15,189 bases of DNA from an uncultured Faecalibacterium sp. (GCA_937915335.1 CALDLZ010000205.1:1-15189); one strand, 5' to 3'; positions 1-7,042 are shown, numbered from the stretch's first letter. Translations and numbers: made by a program. Notes: generated by a model not told the origin, from the letters alone.

Positions 1-21
1 CAACGCTACGGCTCTGTTCTT

Positions 22-45
22 CCACAAGCTTAGCTTGTGGTTTTT
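22..45 (+). terminator. Intrinsic terminator of a gene to the left of the window
   Basis: CCACAAGCT and AGCTTGTGG form a near-perfect palindromic stem (22-40), followed directly by TTTTT at 41-45. The T-run is on the plus strand, so it would end a plus-strand transcript entering from outside the window and converging on the minus-strand gene at 94-942. The stem is AT-rich and the loop very short, so it is weaker than the neighbouring hairpin. Confidence 0.55.
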
Positions 46-53
46 CTCTATGA

Positions 54-84
54 AGAAAAAAGAGCGCCCCTTGCGGAGGCGCTC
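54..84 (-). terminator. Intrinsic terminator of the MYG1 / GIY-YIG-GNAT operon
   Basis: GAGCGCC (62-68) pairs with GGCGCTC (78-84) around a 9-nt loop. On the minus strand the stem is followed by TTTTTT, the complement of the A-run at 56-61. It lies about 10 bp past the TAA stop at 94-96. The plus strand also has a short T-run after the stem (86-89), so it may act in both directions. Confidence 0.8.
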
Positions 85-93
85 CTTTTGGTT

Positions 94-942
94 TTATGCG
101 TTATATTTTTTCAAGATCTCCTCCACCTGTTCCTGTGTCAGCGGGTGGGTGGGGGCAGGCTTCTCATTGCCCTTGCGCAGGGGGAGCCACCAGGTGGACA
201 GACCCAGCCAGCCGAACTTATAGGCGGTATGGGGTTCACGGCCCACACAGGTGAAGCCCAGGCGGGCATGGATGCGCTCGCTGGCGGGGTTGGGGTCGGC
301 CACGAGGGCATAGACATTCCAATAGCCCATGGCATCCAGAATGTCCAGCAGGGCCCGGTAGAGGGTGTCGCCCACACCGAAACCCCGGGCATCGGGTGCA
401 CAGTAGATGGTACTCTCCACGTCCCAGTCATAGGCCTCACGGGGATGGTAGCGGTGGGCGCAGGCGTAACCCAGCAGCCTGCCGTCCGCATCCCGGGCCA
501 GCAGCAGGGGGATCAGCGCCCGGGTATTGTCCACCCAGTCCTCGTACTCGGGCAGGGTGGAGGGTGTCACCTGAAACGTGGCCGTGTGGTGCAGAACATA
601 CCAGTTGTAGATCTCGAGGATCTCTCCCGCGTCGGCGCGGTCAGCCAGCGAGAGCCGGGGCAGGTTCTTTGCAGCCCAGTCGGCACACAGCGCTTCTTTC
701 TTCGCCTTGGACAGTTTTTTCAGGGCTGCTTCCCGGCGCAGGGCGGCAGATTTATCCCCGCACTTTTCCAGATAGGCGAACCGCTGGGCCCCCAGCGCCC
801 GGGTGCACTTGGCTCCCTTGCCGCTCTTGTGGGCGTGCAGGCGGCTGGCGGGATCATTCGTCCAGCCCGTATAGAGCTGACCGCCCGCACAGCGCACCAT
901 ATAGACGTAGGCCCGTTCTTCTTTTTCCGCTTCCCCGCTCAT
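94..942 (-). CDS. GIY-YIG nuclease domain fused to a GNAT N-acetyltransferase
   Basis: The 282-residue protein has two recognisable parts. Residues about 10-85 match the short YhbQ/UPF0213 GIY-YIG type: YVYMVRC and LYTGWTND give the paired GIY/YIG signature and ALRREAALKK carries the expected catalytic Glu (about E71). Residues about 95-255 match the phosphinothricin-acetyltransferase branch of GNAT: IYNWYVLHHTATF at the start, ARGFGVGDTLYRALL as the acetyl-CoA loop, and NPASERIHARLGF near the end. GIY-YIG proteins of this size are usually stand-alone and about 80-100 residues long, so the fusion is the notable feature. The acetyltransferase substrate cannot be told from sequence; small amines or amino-acid analogues are typical of the branch. 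The ATG is 1 nt beyond the stop of the upstream MYG1-like gene, so translation is probably coupled. Confidence 0.85.
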   Translation of the reverse strand: MSGEAEKEERAYVYMVRCAGGQLYTGWTNDPASRLHAHKSGKGAKCTRALGAQRFAYLEKCGDKSAALRREAALKKLSKAKKEALCADWAAKNLPRLSLADRADAGEILEIYNWYVLHHTATFQVTPSTLPEYEDWVDNTRALIPLLLARDADGRLLGYACAHRYHPREAYDWDVESTIYCAPDARGFGVGDTLYRALLDILDAMGYWNVYALVADPNPASERIHARLGFTCVGREPHTAYKFGWLGLSTWWLPLRKGNEKPAPTHPLTQEQVEEILKKYNA

Positions 943-943
943 A

Positions 944-1771
944 TCACAGTCTCCCGTTGTTTTTCAGCACCTGACGGCAGGCGGCCAGCGCCGTCTCCTT
1001 ATCCTTTGCGGTGATGAGGAACCGGCTGGCATGGCAGAAGCTGATGCCCTCAATGCCGCTCTTCTGCTCAATGACCTCCTGCGGCTGGCCCGCCCAGCTC
1101 TGAGGGAAGGGCAGCTTGGGCTTTTTGGTCTTGTGGTCGGTCACGCACTGGGCGCTCCACCCGCCGCGCTGGCTGGGGTAGATGACAAAGAGCGCGTCAG
1201 TCTTGTACAGGCCGTTCTTCCAGGGCAGATAACAGGGCAGGATTACGATGCCGTCCCGGGAGTTTTTGTAGGCCTGCTGGACCTTTTCATCGGCACGGTT
1301 CACGGCATTGGCGCTCTCGATCTGGTTTTCCAGGATCTGCTTTGCCACGGCCACCGCCTTGAAGAAGCAGGTATCCTGATCCTCCTTGGAGTCCCACACC
1401 GGGTTGAAGAAGCCGATGGCATCGCACAGGCTGTTCTGCTCGCCGGTGTTGTCGTTCAGGTCAAGGGGCTGGATGAAGTTCTCGTCGATGAGCCGGGCCT
1501 GCCGCTCGCCCACCAGGCCCGGGCCCAGCACCCGCCACAGCAGGCCGAAGGCGGCGTAGGGAATGCCGTTCGCGCGGCACTCACGGGGCTCCTGGTGGTG
1601 GTCGAACATGCCAAAGCCGATATCATACACGATGCCGTCGAAATCGTCCGGCACCACAAAGCCTCGGGTGATCTTGATATCCGGGCGCAGAATTTGCAGC
1701 AGCGCCGTAGCAAACACGTCGTCCGCATGGAACTTGCCGGCGTGGGTAAAACCGTTTGCAGGAATTTTCAT
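944..1771 (-). CDS. MYG1/UPF0160 family DHH-like metal-dependent hydrolase
   Basis: The 275-residue protein has the signatures of the MYG1 (UPF0160) family, related to DHH phosphoesterases. It has THAGKFHADDVFATALL at residues 9-25 (H10, H15, D17, D18 likely metal ligands), YDIGFGMFDHHQ at 49-60 (D50 and the D57-H58-H59 triad), PLDLNDNTG at about 102-110, and the C-terminal SFCHASRFLITAKD block. Eukaryotic MYG1 is described as a 3'-5' RNA exonuclease; the bacterial role is not established, so a nuclease function is inference. Length is typical of bacterial members. It is the first gene of a two-gene unit with the GIY-YIG-GNAT gene (1-nt gap). A GAGG ribosome site precedes the ATG and a good promoter lies at 1805-1833. 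Confidence 0.88.
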   Translation of the reverse strand: MKIPANGFTHAGKFHADDVFATALLQILRPDIKITRGFVVPDDFDGIVYDIGFGMFDHHQEPRECRANGIPYAAFGLLWRVLGPGLVGERQARLIDENFIQPLDLNDNTGEQNSLCDAIGFFNPVWDSKEDQDTCFFKAVAVAKQILENQIESANAVNRADEKVQQAYKNSRDGIVILPCYLPWKNGLYKTDALFVIYPSQRGGWSAQCVTDHKTKKPKLPFPQSWAGQPQEVIEQKSGIEGISFCHASRFLITAKDKETALAACRQVLKNNGRL

Positions 1772-1804
1772 GGAAGCAATACCTCGTTCTTTTTCTTTGG
1801 GAAC

Positions 1805-1833
1805 AGTATATCACATTCTTGAGCAGGGGACAA
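1805..1833 (-). promoter_or_regulatory. Sigma-A-type promoter for the MYG1-like operon
   Basis: On the minus strand TTGTCC (1833-1828) and TATACT (1810-1805) are separated by exactly 17 bp. Transcription would start near 1799, about 28 nt before the ATG at 1771. It sits directly after the terminator of the upstream operon. Confidence 0.65.
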
Positions 1834-1836
1834 TAA

Positions 1837-1880
1837 AACCCCGGAACATAGAGATTTCTCCTTATGTTCCGGGGTTCCTT
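1837..1880 (-). terminator. Intrinsic terminator of the esterase / ATP-grasp operon
   Basis: A perfect 14-bp stem: AACCCCGGAACATA (1837-1850) pairs with TATGTTCCGGGGTT (1863-1876) around a 12-nt loop. On the minus strand the stem runs into TTTTATTG. It begins 11 bp past the ATP-grasp stop codon. A T-run on the plus strand (1879-1883) would allow bidirectional use, but no plus-strand gene is present to need it. Confidence 0.85.
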
Positions 1881-1887
1881 TTTCTGT

Positions 1888-3258
1888 TTACTTCTTCCGG
1901 CTGGTCTTGGTAACAGCGCGGGTGGGGGTCTTTGTGACCGCCGTGGTGGGCTTCACGGCAGGGGTCAGGTCAGGCTTTTTGGTGATGGCCTTCGTGGTCG
2001 GCTCACCCAGAGCCAGCACCTCGGTCAGCTCCTTCTGCACCTTATCGTTGATGGGGTCATTGACGGCCAGAACATCGGAATAGAACTGCTCCATCTCCTC
2101 GCGGGTAGAGAAGGTGGCGACGTACATCTGGTTGCCCATGGCACCGGACAGAGCCTCGGGGATGCGATCCACCATCTTCATATTGGACTGGTACTTCTGC
2201 ATGATCTGCTCGTGGCTGTACACGAAGTTCTTGCCATCGCGGCGGCCTGCGAAGGGGCAGTAATAGTGCTCGCCCACCGGCATATCGGTGCCGCCAAAGG
2301 CGATCATATCCGCCCAGATCTTGTACACGTTGGTGGAACGGGCAAAATTGATCATATCCGGGGTGAAGCCGCCGCAGGGGCGCATATTGACTTCCAACGC
2401 CACGATCTGGCCCTTTTTGCCCATGCTGGCCTGATCCTCGGTCATGCGGAAGAACTCGAAGTGGACGAACCGGCTCTTCACACCAAAGCTCTTGACGGCG
2501 GCGCGACCGGCGGCACGGGTATCCTCGGGCAGATCCTTGATGATGTAGTAGATAGAGTTATCGTTGTCGTTGACGATGTCCATAATAGACACGGGGCTCA
2601 CGTTGCCCGCCTCAAAGATGGGGTTGCCGCTGCCGTCAATGATGGCATCGTAGCTGTTGACCTCGGCGTGGACGAACTCCTCCATGATGTAGGAGACATC
2701 GGGGTGATAGGCGGTCTTATAGGTCAGGAACTCTTTCAGCTCGGCATCGTCGGACAGCTTATGGGTATCGGATGCACCCACGCCGTTGTCAGGCTTGACC
2801 ACCACAGGGTAGCCCACCTCGTCGATGAACTTCCTGCAGCCCTCGAAGTCATCCACCATGTGGTAGCGGGCGGTGGCAATGCCGGCCTTCTGGTAGTATT
2901 CCTTCATCTTGCTCTTATACTTGATGCGGGGCATATCCTCGGTCTGGAAGCCGGATCTGATGTTGAAGTCCGTGCGCAGGGCGGCATCCCGCTCCAACCA
3001 ATACTCGTTGTTGGATTCCAGCCAATCGATGCGGCCATACTTGAAGGTGAAGAAGGCCACCGCACGGTAGACCTCGTCGTAATTTTCCAGACTGCCCACC
3101 TTGTAGTATTCATTCAGGCTGTCCTTGAGCTCCGGCTTCAGTTCATCATAGGGCTGATCGCCGATGCCCAGCACATTCATGCCATCGTTTTTCAGCTCAC
3201 GGCAGAACTGCCAGTAGTTGGTAGGGAAGTTGGGAGAGATAAAAATAAAGTTGCTCAT
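1888..3258 (-). CDS. ATP-grasp domain ligase with a basic C-terminal tail
   Basis: The 456-residue protein is an ATP-grasp enzyme, the fold that joins a carboxylate to an amine or other nucleophile through an acyl-phosphate. An N-terminal pre-ATP-grasp region (1-110) begins with a Rossmann-like strand (NFIFISPNF). The nucleotide-binding part carries YPVVVKPDNGVGASDT (150-165; K155 and the glycine loop bind ATP) and YIMEEFVHAEV (190-200). The metal-binding end is VALEVNMRPCGGFTPD (286-301; E289, N291). Residues 419-456 form a low-complexity tail of Lys, Thr, Pro, Ala and Arg that is not part of the fold. The ATG has AAAGAGGA upstream and follows the first esterase by 15 bp. The substrate is unknown; the gene order suggests the esterases make, trim or release its substrate or product. 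Confidence 0.82.
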   Translation of the reverse strand: MSNFIFISPNFPTNYWQFCRELKNDGMNVLGIGDQPYDELKPELKDSLNEYYKVGSLENYDEVYRAVAFFTFKYGRIDWLESNNEYWLERDAALRTDFNIRSGFQTEDMPRIKYKSKMKEYYQKAGIATARYHMVDDFEGCRKFIDEVGYPVVVKPDNGVGASDTHKLSDDAELKEFLTYKTAYHPDVSYIMEEFVHAEVNSYDAIIDGSGNPIFEAGNVSPVSIMDIVNDNDNSIYYIIKDLPEDTRAAGRAAVKSFGVKSRFVHFEFFRMTEDQASMGKKGQIVALEVNMRPCGGFTPDMINFARSTNVYKIWADMIAFGGTDMPVGEHYYCPFAGRRDGKNFVYSHEQIMQKYQSNMKMVDRIPEALSGAMGNQMYVATFSTREEMEQFYSDVLAVNDPINDKVQKELTEVLALGEPTTKAITKKPDLTPAVKPTTAVTKTPTRAVTKTSRKK

Positions 3259-3273
3259 TGATCTGATTCCTCT

Positions 3274-4026
3274 TTAACCCAAAAGATAAGGCATATAATA
3301 CACGACCTGCTTGTACCACCAATCCCAGTCATGCTTGACATCGTAACCCCACAGGTCTACCCAGATGGGGATCCCCTTCTGCTCAAAGATCTGCTTGAGC
3401 TGACGGGTGGTCTCGGGCTGTTCCCAGTCTCCCTGTCCACAGCAGATGACCGCCTTTTTGCTGCGGTAGAGCTCCATATAGGGGTGGTCAGTGGGGAAGT
3501 TAGCCATATAATCCACAGGGGAGTTCTGGTAAACCACCTCGTCCATATAGTCACCAAAGCCGTACTTTGCGGTGTAGATGCCGCTGAGGGCCAGACAGCC
3601 GTCAAAGAGATTGGGGAACCGCAGGTACAGGTTCACGGCATGGGTGGCACCCAGGCTGCAGCCAAAGGCGATCACGCCGGGGGTGCCGTCCCAGCCATTG
3701 CGCTCCTTGGCAATATACTGGATCTTGGGCACGGCCTCCTCCACGATGTAGCGGATCCACTGCTCATAGCGGCGGGCACGCCAATAAGGATCGCCGTTGG
3801 TGTCAGACCAGGTCTCCTTATCGATGGTGTCGATAGAGATGACCATGATCTGCCCGGATTCGATCCACGGGGCCAGTGTGCCGGCCATGTGGAAGTCCTC
3901 AAAGTCGAAGAAACGGCCATCCTGACAGGGGATGAAGAGCATGGGGCGGCCTGCGTGGCCGTAGACCTTGCACTCCATCTCCCGACCCAGGGCGGGGCTG
4001 TAATCCTTGAAATACTGTGTTTCCAT
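3274..4026 (-). CDS. Putative esterase, alpha/beta-hydrolase (PF00756-like), cytoplasmic
   Basis: This 250-residue protein has the alpha/beta-hydrolase layout of the putative-esterase (esterase D / antigen 85-like) family. The nucleophile elbow is AFGCSLGAT with Ser124 in the GxSxG position. Acidic candidates lie in CGQGDWEQPE (D200, E202), and the likely catalytic His is H232 in VKHDWDWW. It lacks a signal peptide, so it should act in the cytoplasm. A strong GGAGGG site precedes the ATG. It lies between a second esterase of the same superfamily and the ATP-grasp gene, all on one strand. The substrate is not identifiable. Similarity to its neighbour looks limited to the fold, so recent tandem duplication is unlikely. 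Confidence 0.8.
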   Translation of the reverse strand: METQYFKDYSPALGREMECKVYGHAGRPMLFIPCQDGRFFDFEDFHMAGTLAPWIESGQIMVISIDTIDKETWSDTNGDPYWRARRYEQWIRYIVEEAVPKIQYIAKERNGWDGTPGVIAFGCSLGATHAVNLYLRFPNLFDGCLALSGIYTAKYGFGDYMDEVVYQNSPVDYMANFPTDHPYMELYRSKKAVICCGQGDWEQPETTRQLKQIFEQKGIPIWVDLWGYDVKHDWDWWYKQVVYYMPYLLG

Positions 4027-4050
4027 GTGGTTTCCCTCCTCTATAAAATC

Positions 4051-4107
4051 TTTCCCTCATCCGTCGCCTGCGGCGACTGCTTTCCCAAAGGGGAAGCCTC
4101 ATTCGTC
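4051..4107. repeat. REP-like double-hairpin intergenic element
   Basis: Two short hairpins sit side by side: GTCGCC/GGCGAC (4063-4077, loop TGC) and CTTTCCC/GGGGAAG (4080-4096, loop AAA, one G:T pair). The block is bracketed by an imperfect direct repeat, CCTCATCCGTC (4055-4065) and CCTCATTCGTC (4097-4107). The right copy runs into the last two codons and stop of the downstream-listed esterase. I recall similar sequences of this build as dispersed intergenic repeats in Faecalibacterium-type genomes; this is unverified. With no T-run it is unlikely to stop transcription but could stabilise or attenuate the message. Confidence 0.55.
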
Positions 4108-4869
4108 CAACTCATACATCAAAGTATGGAAAACGAACGGCAGCTGCTTTTCCCAGCTGGCCTCGCTGTGGGTGCCGCCGGGCACCAGACGACTGGTCAG
4201 GTGAATGCCGCGGATCATAATTTTGCCGCACATCTCGGCAAAGTCCCTGCGCATCCCATCGTGGTTGCCCATCTCGCGGGAGCCGTAGTCCATGTAAAGC
4301 ACCGTGCCGGGCTCCAGCTTGGCGCGGCCCACAAGGCCGCTGAGCTTCTCAGGAGAGACCCAAATGGACGGCGACAGGGCCGCCGCCCGGCTGAAGATCT
4401 CGTTATACTGCAGCAGGGCGTACAGGCTCATCAGGCCGCCCATGGAACTGCCGCCGATGAAGGTGTGCTCCCGGTCGGGCTTGGTGCGGAAATTGCGGTC
4501 AATGAAAGGCTTGAACCTGTGGATGAACCAGCTCATGGTCGCCTGCCCCTTGCCATCGAAATGGCCGTAGGTGGGGTCGTCGAAACGGTAGGGAGAATAC
4601 TCCACCAGCCGCTCGTTGTTGGCACCAGCGTTACACTCCACCGCCGCCACGATGAGCGGGGTATCGGTGTAATCCAGATATTCCGCCACGCCCCAGCTTT
4701 TGCCGTAGGTGGCATCCTCGTCAAAGAACACGTTCTGGCCGTCGAACATATACAGCACCGGATACCGGCGCTCCGGGTCGGCCTCGTACATCGTGGGCAG
4801 GTAAACATACACCCGGCGCTGCTCCACACCGTTCACCGCAGGATAGCTGACGCTCCATTTTTTGACCAT
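4099..4869 (-). CDS. Putative esterase (PF00756, Fes/IroE-like fold)
   Basis: A 256-residue alpha/beta-hydrolase of the putative-esterase family. It opens with the family's beta-strand pattern (RRVYVYLPTMY, then YPVLYMFDGQNVFFD, residues 19-50). The nucleophile elbow is FIGGSSMGGLMSLYAL, with Ser142 in GxSxG. The catalytic His is H234 in the typical GGTHSEASW block, and an acidic residue is available in YMDYGSRE (about D194/E199). The family includes enterobactin/siderophore esterases and feruloyl esterases, so a small ester substrate is likely but unspecified. There is no signal peptide. It is the first gene of the esterase-esterase-ATP-grasp unit, with GAGAGGG before the ATG. Its last two codons and stop fall inside an intergenic repeat. 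Confidence 0.85.
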   Translation of the reverse strand: MVKKWSVSYPAVNGVEQRRVYVYLPTMYEADPERRYPVLYMFDGQNVFFDEDATYGKSWGVAEYLDYTDTPLIVAAVECNAGANNERLVEYSPYRFDDPTYGHFDGKGQATMSWFIHRFKPFIDRNFRTKPDREHTFIGGSSMGGLMSLYALLQYNEIFSRAAALSPSIWVSPEKLSGLVGRAKLEPGTVLYMDYGSREMGNHDGMRRDFAEMCGKIMIRGIHLTSRLVPGGTHSEASWEKQLPFVFHTLMYELDE

Positions 4870-4906
4870 ATTCCAGTTCCCTCTCGTTTCTTCATGCTAT
4901 ATGGTT

Positions 4907-4935
4907 AGTCTAGCACGCTGCCCGAAGAAATGCAA
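4907..4935 (-). promoter_or_regulatory. Promoter for the esterase / ATP-grasp operon
   Basis: Minus-strand TTGCAT (4935-4930) and TAGACT (4912-4907) are 17 bp apart, with TGC just before the -10 as an extended element. Initiation is expected near 4900, about 31 nt before the ATG at 4869. It immediately follows the ilvE terminator. Confidence 0.55.
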
Positions 4936-4943
4936 TTATAAAC

Positions 4944-4977
4944 AAACGCCGCCCGGCGTTCCCACCCGGCGGCGTTT
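4944..4977 (-). terminator. Intrinsic terminator of ilvE
   Basis: A 10-bp GC-rich stem, AAACGCCGCC (4944-4953) with GGCGGCGTTT (4968-4977), lies 35 bp past the ilvE stop. On the minus strand it is followed by GTTTATAATT, a short broken T-run. Confidence 0.75.
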
Positions 4978-5012
4978 GCAAAAATTCTGAACAGAGAGAA
5001 GCGCGGGAAGGA

Positions 5013-6092
5013 TCAATACTTCTTCTCGACGGGAACGATCCAGCCCTTGGTATCGGGGATCTTGCCCCACTGCATACCGGTCATGGTGTCGTACAGCTTC
5101 TGGGTGACAGGGCCGATCTTGCCATCGCCAATGTAGGCGTGCTCACCCTTCCAGACCAGCTCCTTGACAGGGGAGACGACCGCAGCGGTACCAGTGCCGA
5201 AGACCTCTTCCAGCTTACCCTCACGAGCGGCCTGCATGATGTCAGCGATCGCCAGCTTGCCCTCGATGACCTCATAGCCCCAATCCTTCAGCAGCTCAAT
5301 GCAGCTGCGGCGGGTAACGCCGGGCAGAACGGTGCCGACGGTGGCAGCGGTATAGACCTTACCGTCGATCTTGAACATGATGTTCATGCTGCCGACTTCC
5401 TCGACGTACTTCTTCTCAACACCATCCAGCCACAGGACCTGTGCATAGCCCTGCTCTTCGGCCAGCTCGCCAGCCTTGATGGAAGCAGCGTAGTTGCCGC
5501 CGCACTTGGTGAAGCCGGTCAGGCCGGGAGCGGCACGGATGTACTCATCCTCAACATAGATGCGGACGGGGTTGATGCCCTCGGCGTAGTAAGCACCCGA
5601 GGGAGCGCAGATAATGCAGAAGATGTAGTTCTTGGAAGCGTGCACGCCCAGGCCCACGTCATTTGCAAAGACGAAGGGACGGATGTACAGGGAAGCACCG
5701 TCGGTGTGGGGCACCCAGTCACGCTCCACGTCCACCAGAGCCTCAACAGCCTGCACAAAATCTTCTTCCGGGATCTTGGGGATGCACAGACGATCGGCGG
5801 AATCCTGGAAGCGCTTTGCATTGCAATCGGGGCGGAACAGCTGAACGTTGCCGTCGGCGGTACGGTAGGCCTTCATGCCCTCAAAGATCTCCTGTGCATA
5901 GTGGAACACGACAGTCGCCGGATCCAGCGAGAAGGGTGCGTAGGGGACAATGCGTGGATTGTACCAGCCCTTGCCCTCGGTATAGTCCATCACAAACATG
6001 TGGTCGGTAAACTTCTTACCAAAACCCAGCTTGGTCTCGTCCTGAGGCTTCTCCTTGGGAGAAGTGGTACGAGTGATCTTGATATCCAACAT
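5013..6092 (-). CDS. ilvE: Branched-chain amino acid aminotransferase
   Basis: A 359-residue fold-type IV PLP aminotransferase that interconverts leucine, isoleucine and valine with their 2-oxo acids, using glutamate/2-oxoglutarate, in the cytoplasm. Length and motifs fit the larger BCAT subfamily shared by Firmicutes and eukaryotes. It has YAQEIFEGMKAYR (65-77), LYIRPFVFA (135-143), the PLP-binding lysine K196 in GFTKCGGNYAAS, the EEVGSMN turn (231-237), and GTVLPGVTRRS (253-263) followed by EVFGTGTAA for phosphate binding. An AGAGGGA ribosome site lies about 9 nt before the ATG. It stands alone, divergent from a HAD phosphatase gene, with its own promoter (6176-6203) and terminator. No T-box or attenuator is visible in the short leader. 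Confidence 0.95.
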   Translation of the reverse strand: MLDIKITRTTSPKEKPQDETKLGFGKKFTDHMFVMDYTEGKGWYNPRIVPYAPFSLDPATVVFHYAQEIFEGMKAYRTADGNVQLFRPDCNAKRFQDSADRLCIPKIPEEDFVQAVEALVDVERDWVPHTDGASLYIRPFVFANDVGLGVHASKNYIFCIICAPSGAYYAEGINPVRIYVEDEYIRAAPGLTGFTKCGGNYAASIKAGELAEEQGYAQVLWLDGVEKKYVEEVGSMNIMFKIDGKVYTAATVGTVLPGVTRRSCIELLKDWGYEVIEGKLAIADIMQAAREGKLEEVFGTGTAAVVSPVKELVWKGEHAYIGDGKIGPVTQKLYDTMTGMQWGKIPDTKGWIVPVEKKY

Positions 6093-6175
6093 GATAAATT
6101 TCCCTCTTTTCTGATCTCACACAGCAGACTTTGCGCGGCACACGCCCGCACCTGAAATGCCGAATGTTGTTTTCT

Positions 6176-6203
6176 ATTATAATATCCTGCCCCGGATTTG
6201 CAA
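6176..6203 (-). promoter_or_regulatory. Promoter for ilvE
   Basis: Minus-strand TTGCAA (6203-6198) and a perfect TATAAT (6181-6176) are separated by 16 bp. Predicted start is near 6169, leaving a leader of about 77 nt that is too short for a T-box. Confidence 0.65.
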
Positions 6204-6287
6204 GGAAACGCAAAATGTTTCATGTTTGGGGGCTGTAAGTTGTCGCAAATTGTGATATTATTTTTATGAGTAAGGAGGGAAACAGCT

Positions 6288-6941
6288 ATGATAAACGGCG
6301 TGATTTTTGATATGGACGGCCTGATGTTCGACACCGAGCGGATGTGGGCCACCTTCTGGGAACCGGCACTGGAGGCGCTGGGGCTGGAATACAAAGAGGG
6401 CCTTGCCGAGGCCGAACGGGGCACGGCAGGCGAAACTTCCCGTAACATTGTGCGCCAGTTCTACGGAGAGAACTGTGACGCCAACGCCATCATCGACAGC
6501 CTGCACCGGGTGGCAGACGAAGCGTTCAAGAAGCCGGTACCCAAAAAGCCGGGCCTGGACGAGCTGCTGGCCTGGCTGGATGTCAACCACATTCCCATGG
6601 CCGTGGCGTCTTCCAGCCGGATGCATGTCATCGAGGGCAACCTGAACAATTGGGGCCTGACCCACTACTTCAAGGCGCTGGTATCCGGCCAGCAGGTCAA
6701 GCGCTCCAAGCCCGACCCGGAGATCTTCCTGCTGGCGGCTGAAAAGCTGGGTACTGACCCCGCCCGCACGCTGGTGCTGGAGGACAGCTACAACGGAGTC
6801 CGCGCCGGTGCCGCCGGGGGCTTCGTCACCGTCATGGTGCCCGATATGCTCCCCGCCGATGACGAGATGCGCAGTCTGTATACCATGGAATGCGCCAGCC
6901 TGAACGAGGTGCTGGAAAAGCTGAAAAAGGGCGAGCTGTGA
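6288..6941 (+). CDS. HAD-superfamily phosphatase, beta-phosphoglucomutase-like
   Basis: The 217-residue protein carries all four HAD motifs. These are FDMDGLMFD at residues 7-15 (nucleophile D8, acid/base D10), the VASSS block (motif II serine at about 108-109), SKPDPEIF with K141, and VLEDSYNGVRAG with E165 and D166 for magnesium. A helical C1 cap lies between motifs I and II (about 18-85), which puts it in the beta-phosphoglucomutase/phosphoglycolate group of sugar-phosphate or small phosphate-ester phosphatases. The exact substrate cannot be assigned. A strong AAGGAGGG site precedes the ATG. It is the only plus-strand gene here. An AT-rich stretch with a TATTAT hexamer lies just upstream, but no convincing -35 is seen. 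The downstream hairpin is shared with a repeat. Confidence 0.88.
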   Translation: MINGVIFDMDGLMFDTERMWATFWEPALEALGLEYKEGLAEAERGTAGETSRNIVRQFYGENCDANAIIDSLHRVADEAFKKPVPKKPGLDELLAWLDVNHIPMAVASSSRMHVIEGNLNNWGLTHYFKALVSGQQVKRSKPDPEIFLLAAEKLGTDPARTLVLEDSYNGVRAGAAGGFVTVMVPDMLPADDEMRSLYTMECASLNEVLEKLKKGEL

Positions 6942-6968
6942 GCACCCAATAACCCCATAACACAACAA

Positions 6969-7010
6969 CCCCCCGGAGCCCTGCATCATGGCAGAAGCTC
7001 CAGGGGTATT
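6969..7010 (+). terminator. Intrinsic terminator of the HAD gene (inside direct repeat copy A)
   Basis: CCCC-C-GGAGC (from 6969) pairs with GCTCC-A-GGGG (to about 7005), leaving one C/A mismatch, and is followed on the plus strand by TATTTTTA. It begins 27 bp past the HAD stop. On the minus strand the following sequence is poor in T, so termination of the GH1 gene here would be weaker. Confidence 0.75.
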
Positions 7011-7042
7011 TTTATGGGTCAGAAGAACTGGCAGAAGCCAAG
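6969..7042. repeat. Direct repeat copy A flanking the beta-glucoside module
   Basis: This stretch is nearly identical to 10923-10994. Both contain the GGAGCCCTGC / GGCAGAAGCTCC hairpin, a TTTTT run, and GGGTCAGAAGAAC-(T/C)-GGCAGAAGCCAAG. Read on the minus strand, the last part encodes LGFCQFF-stop, matching the C-terminus of the NapH-like protein (LGFCRFF-stop) coded in copy B. Weaker similarity (CAAAGAAG, then GGCCT) continues to about 7061, after a gap of about 14 bp. Confidence 0.8.

Noticed and set aside
1864..3261. A 465-codon plus-strand frame opposite the ATP-grasp gene, and similar frames at 37-1014, 3331-4908 and 7014-8498
   Set aside because: All are antisense to genes with clear motifs, lack good ribosome sites, and have His/Gly/Val-rich compositions typical of antisense shadows.
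6093..6175. T-box leader before ilvE
   Set aside because: The predicted leader is about 77 nt, with no T-box core sequence and no terminator/antiterminator pair.
6240..6260. Plus-strand promoter TTGTCG...TATTAT for the HAD gene
   Set aside because: The two hexamers are only about 10 bp apart and no other -35 at proper spacing is convincing. It is mentioned in the gene entry but not listed as a promoter.
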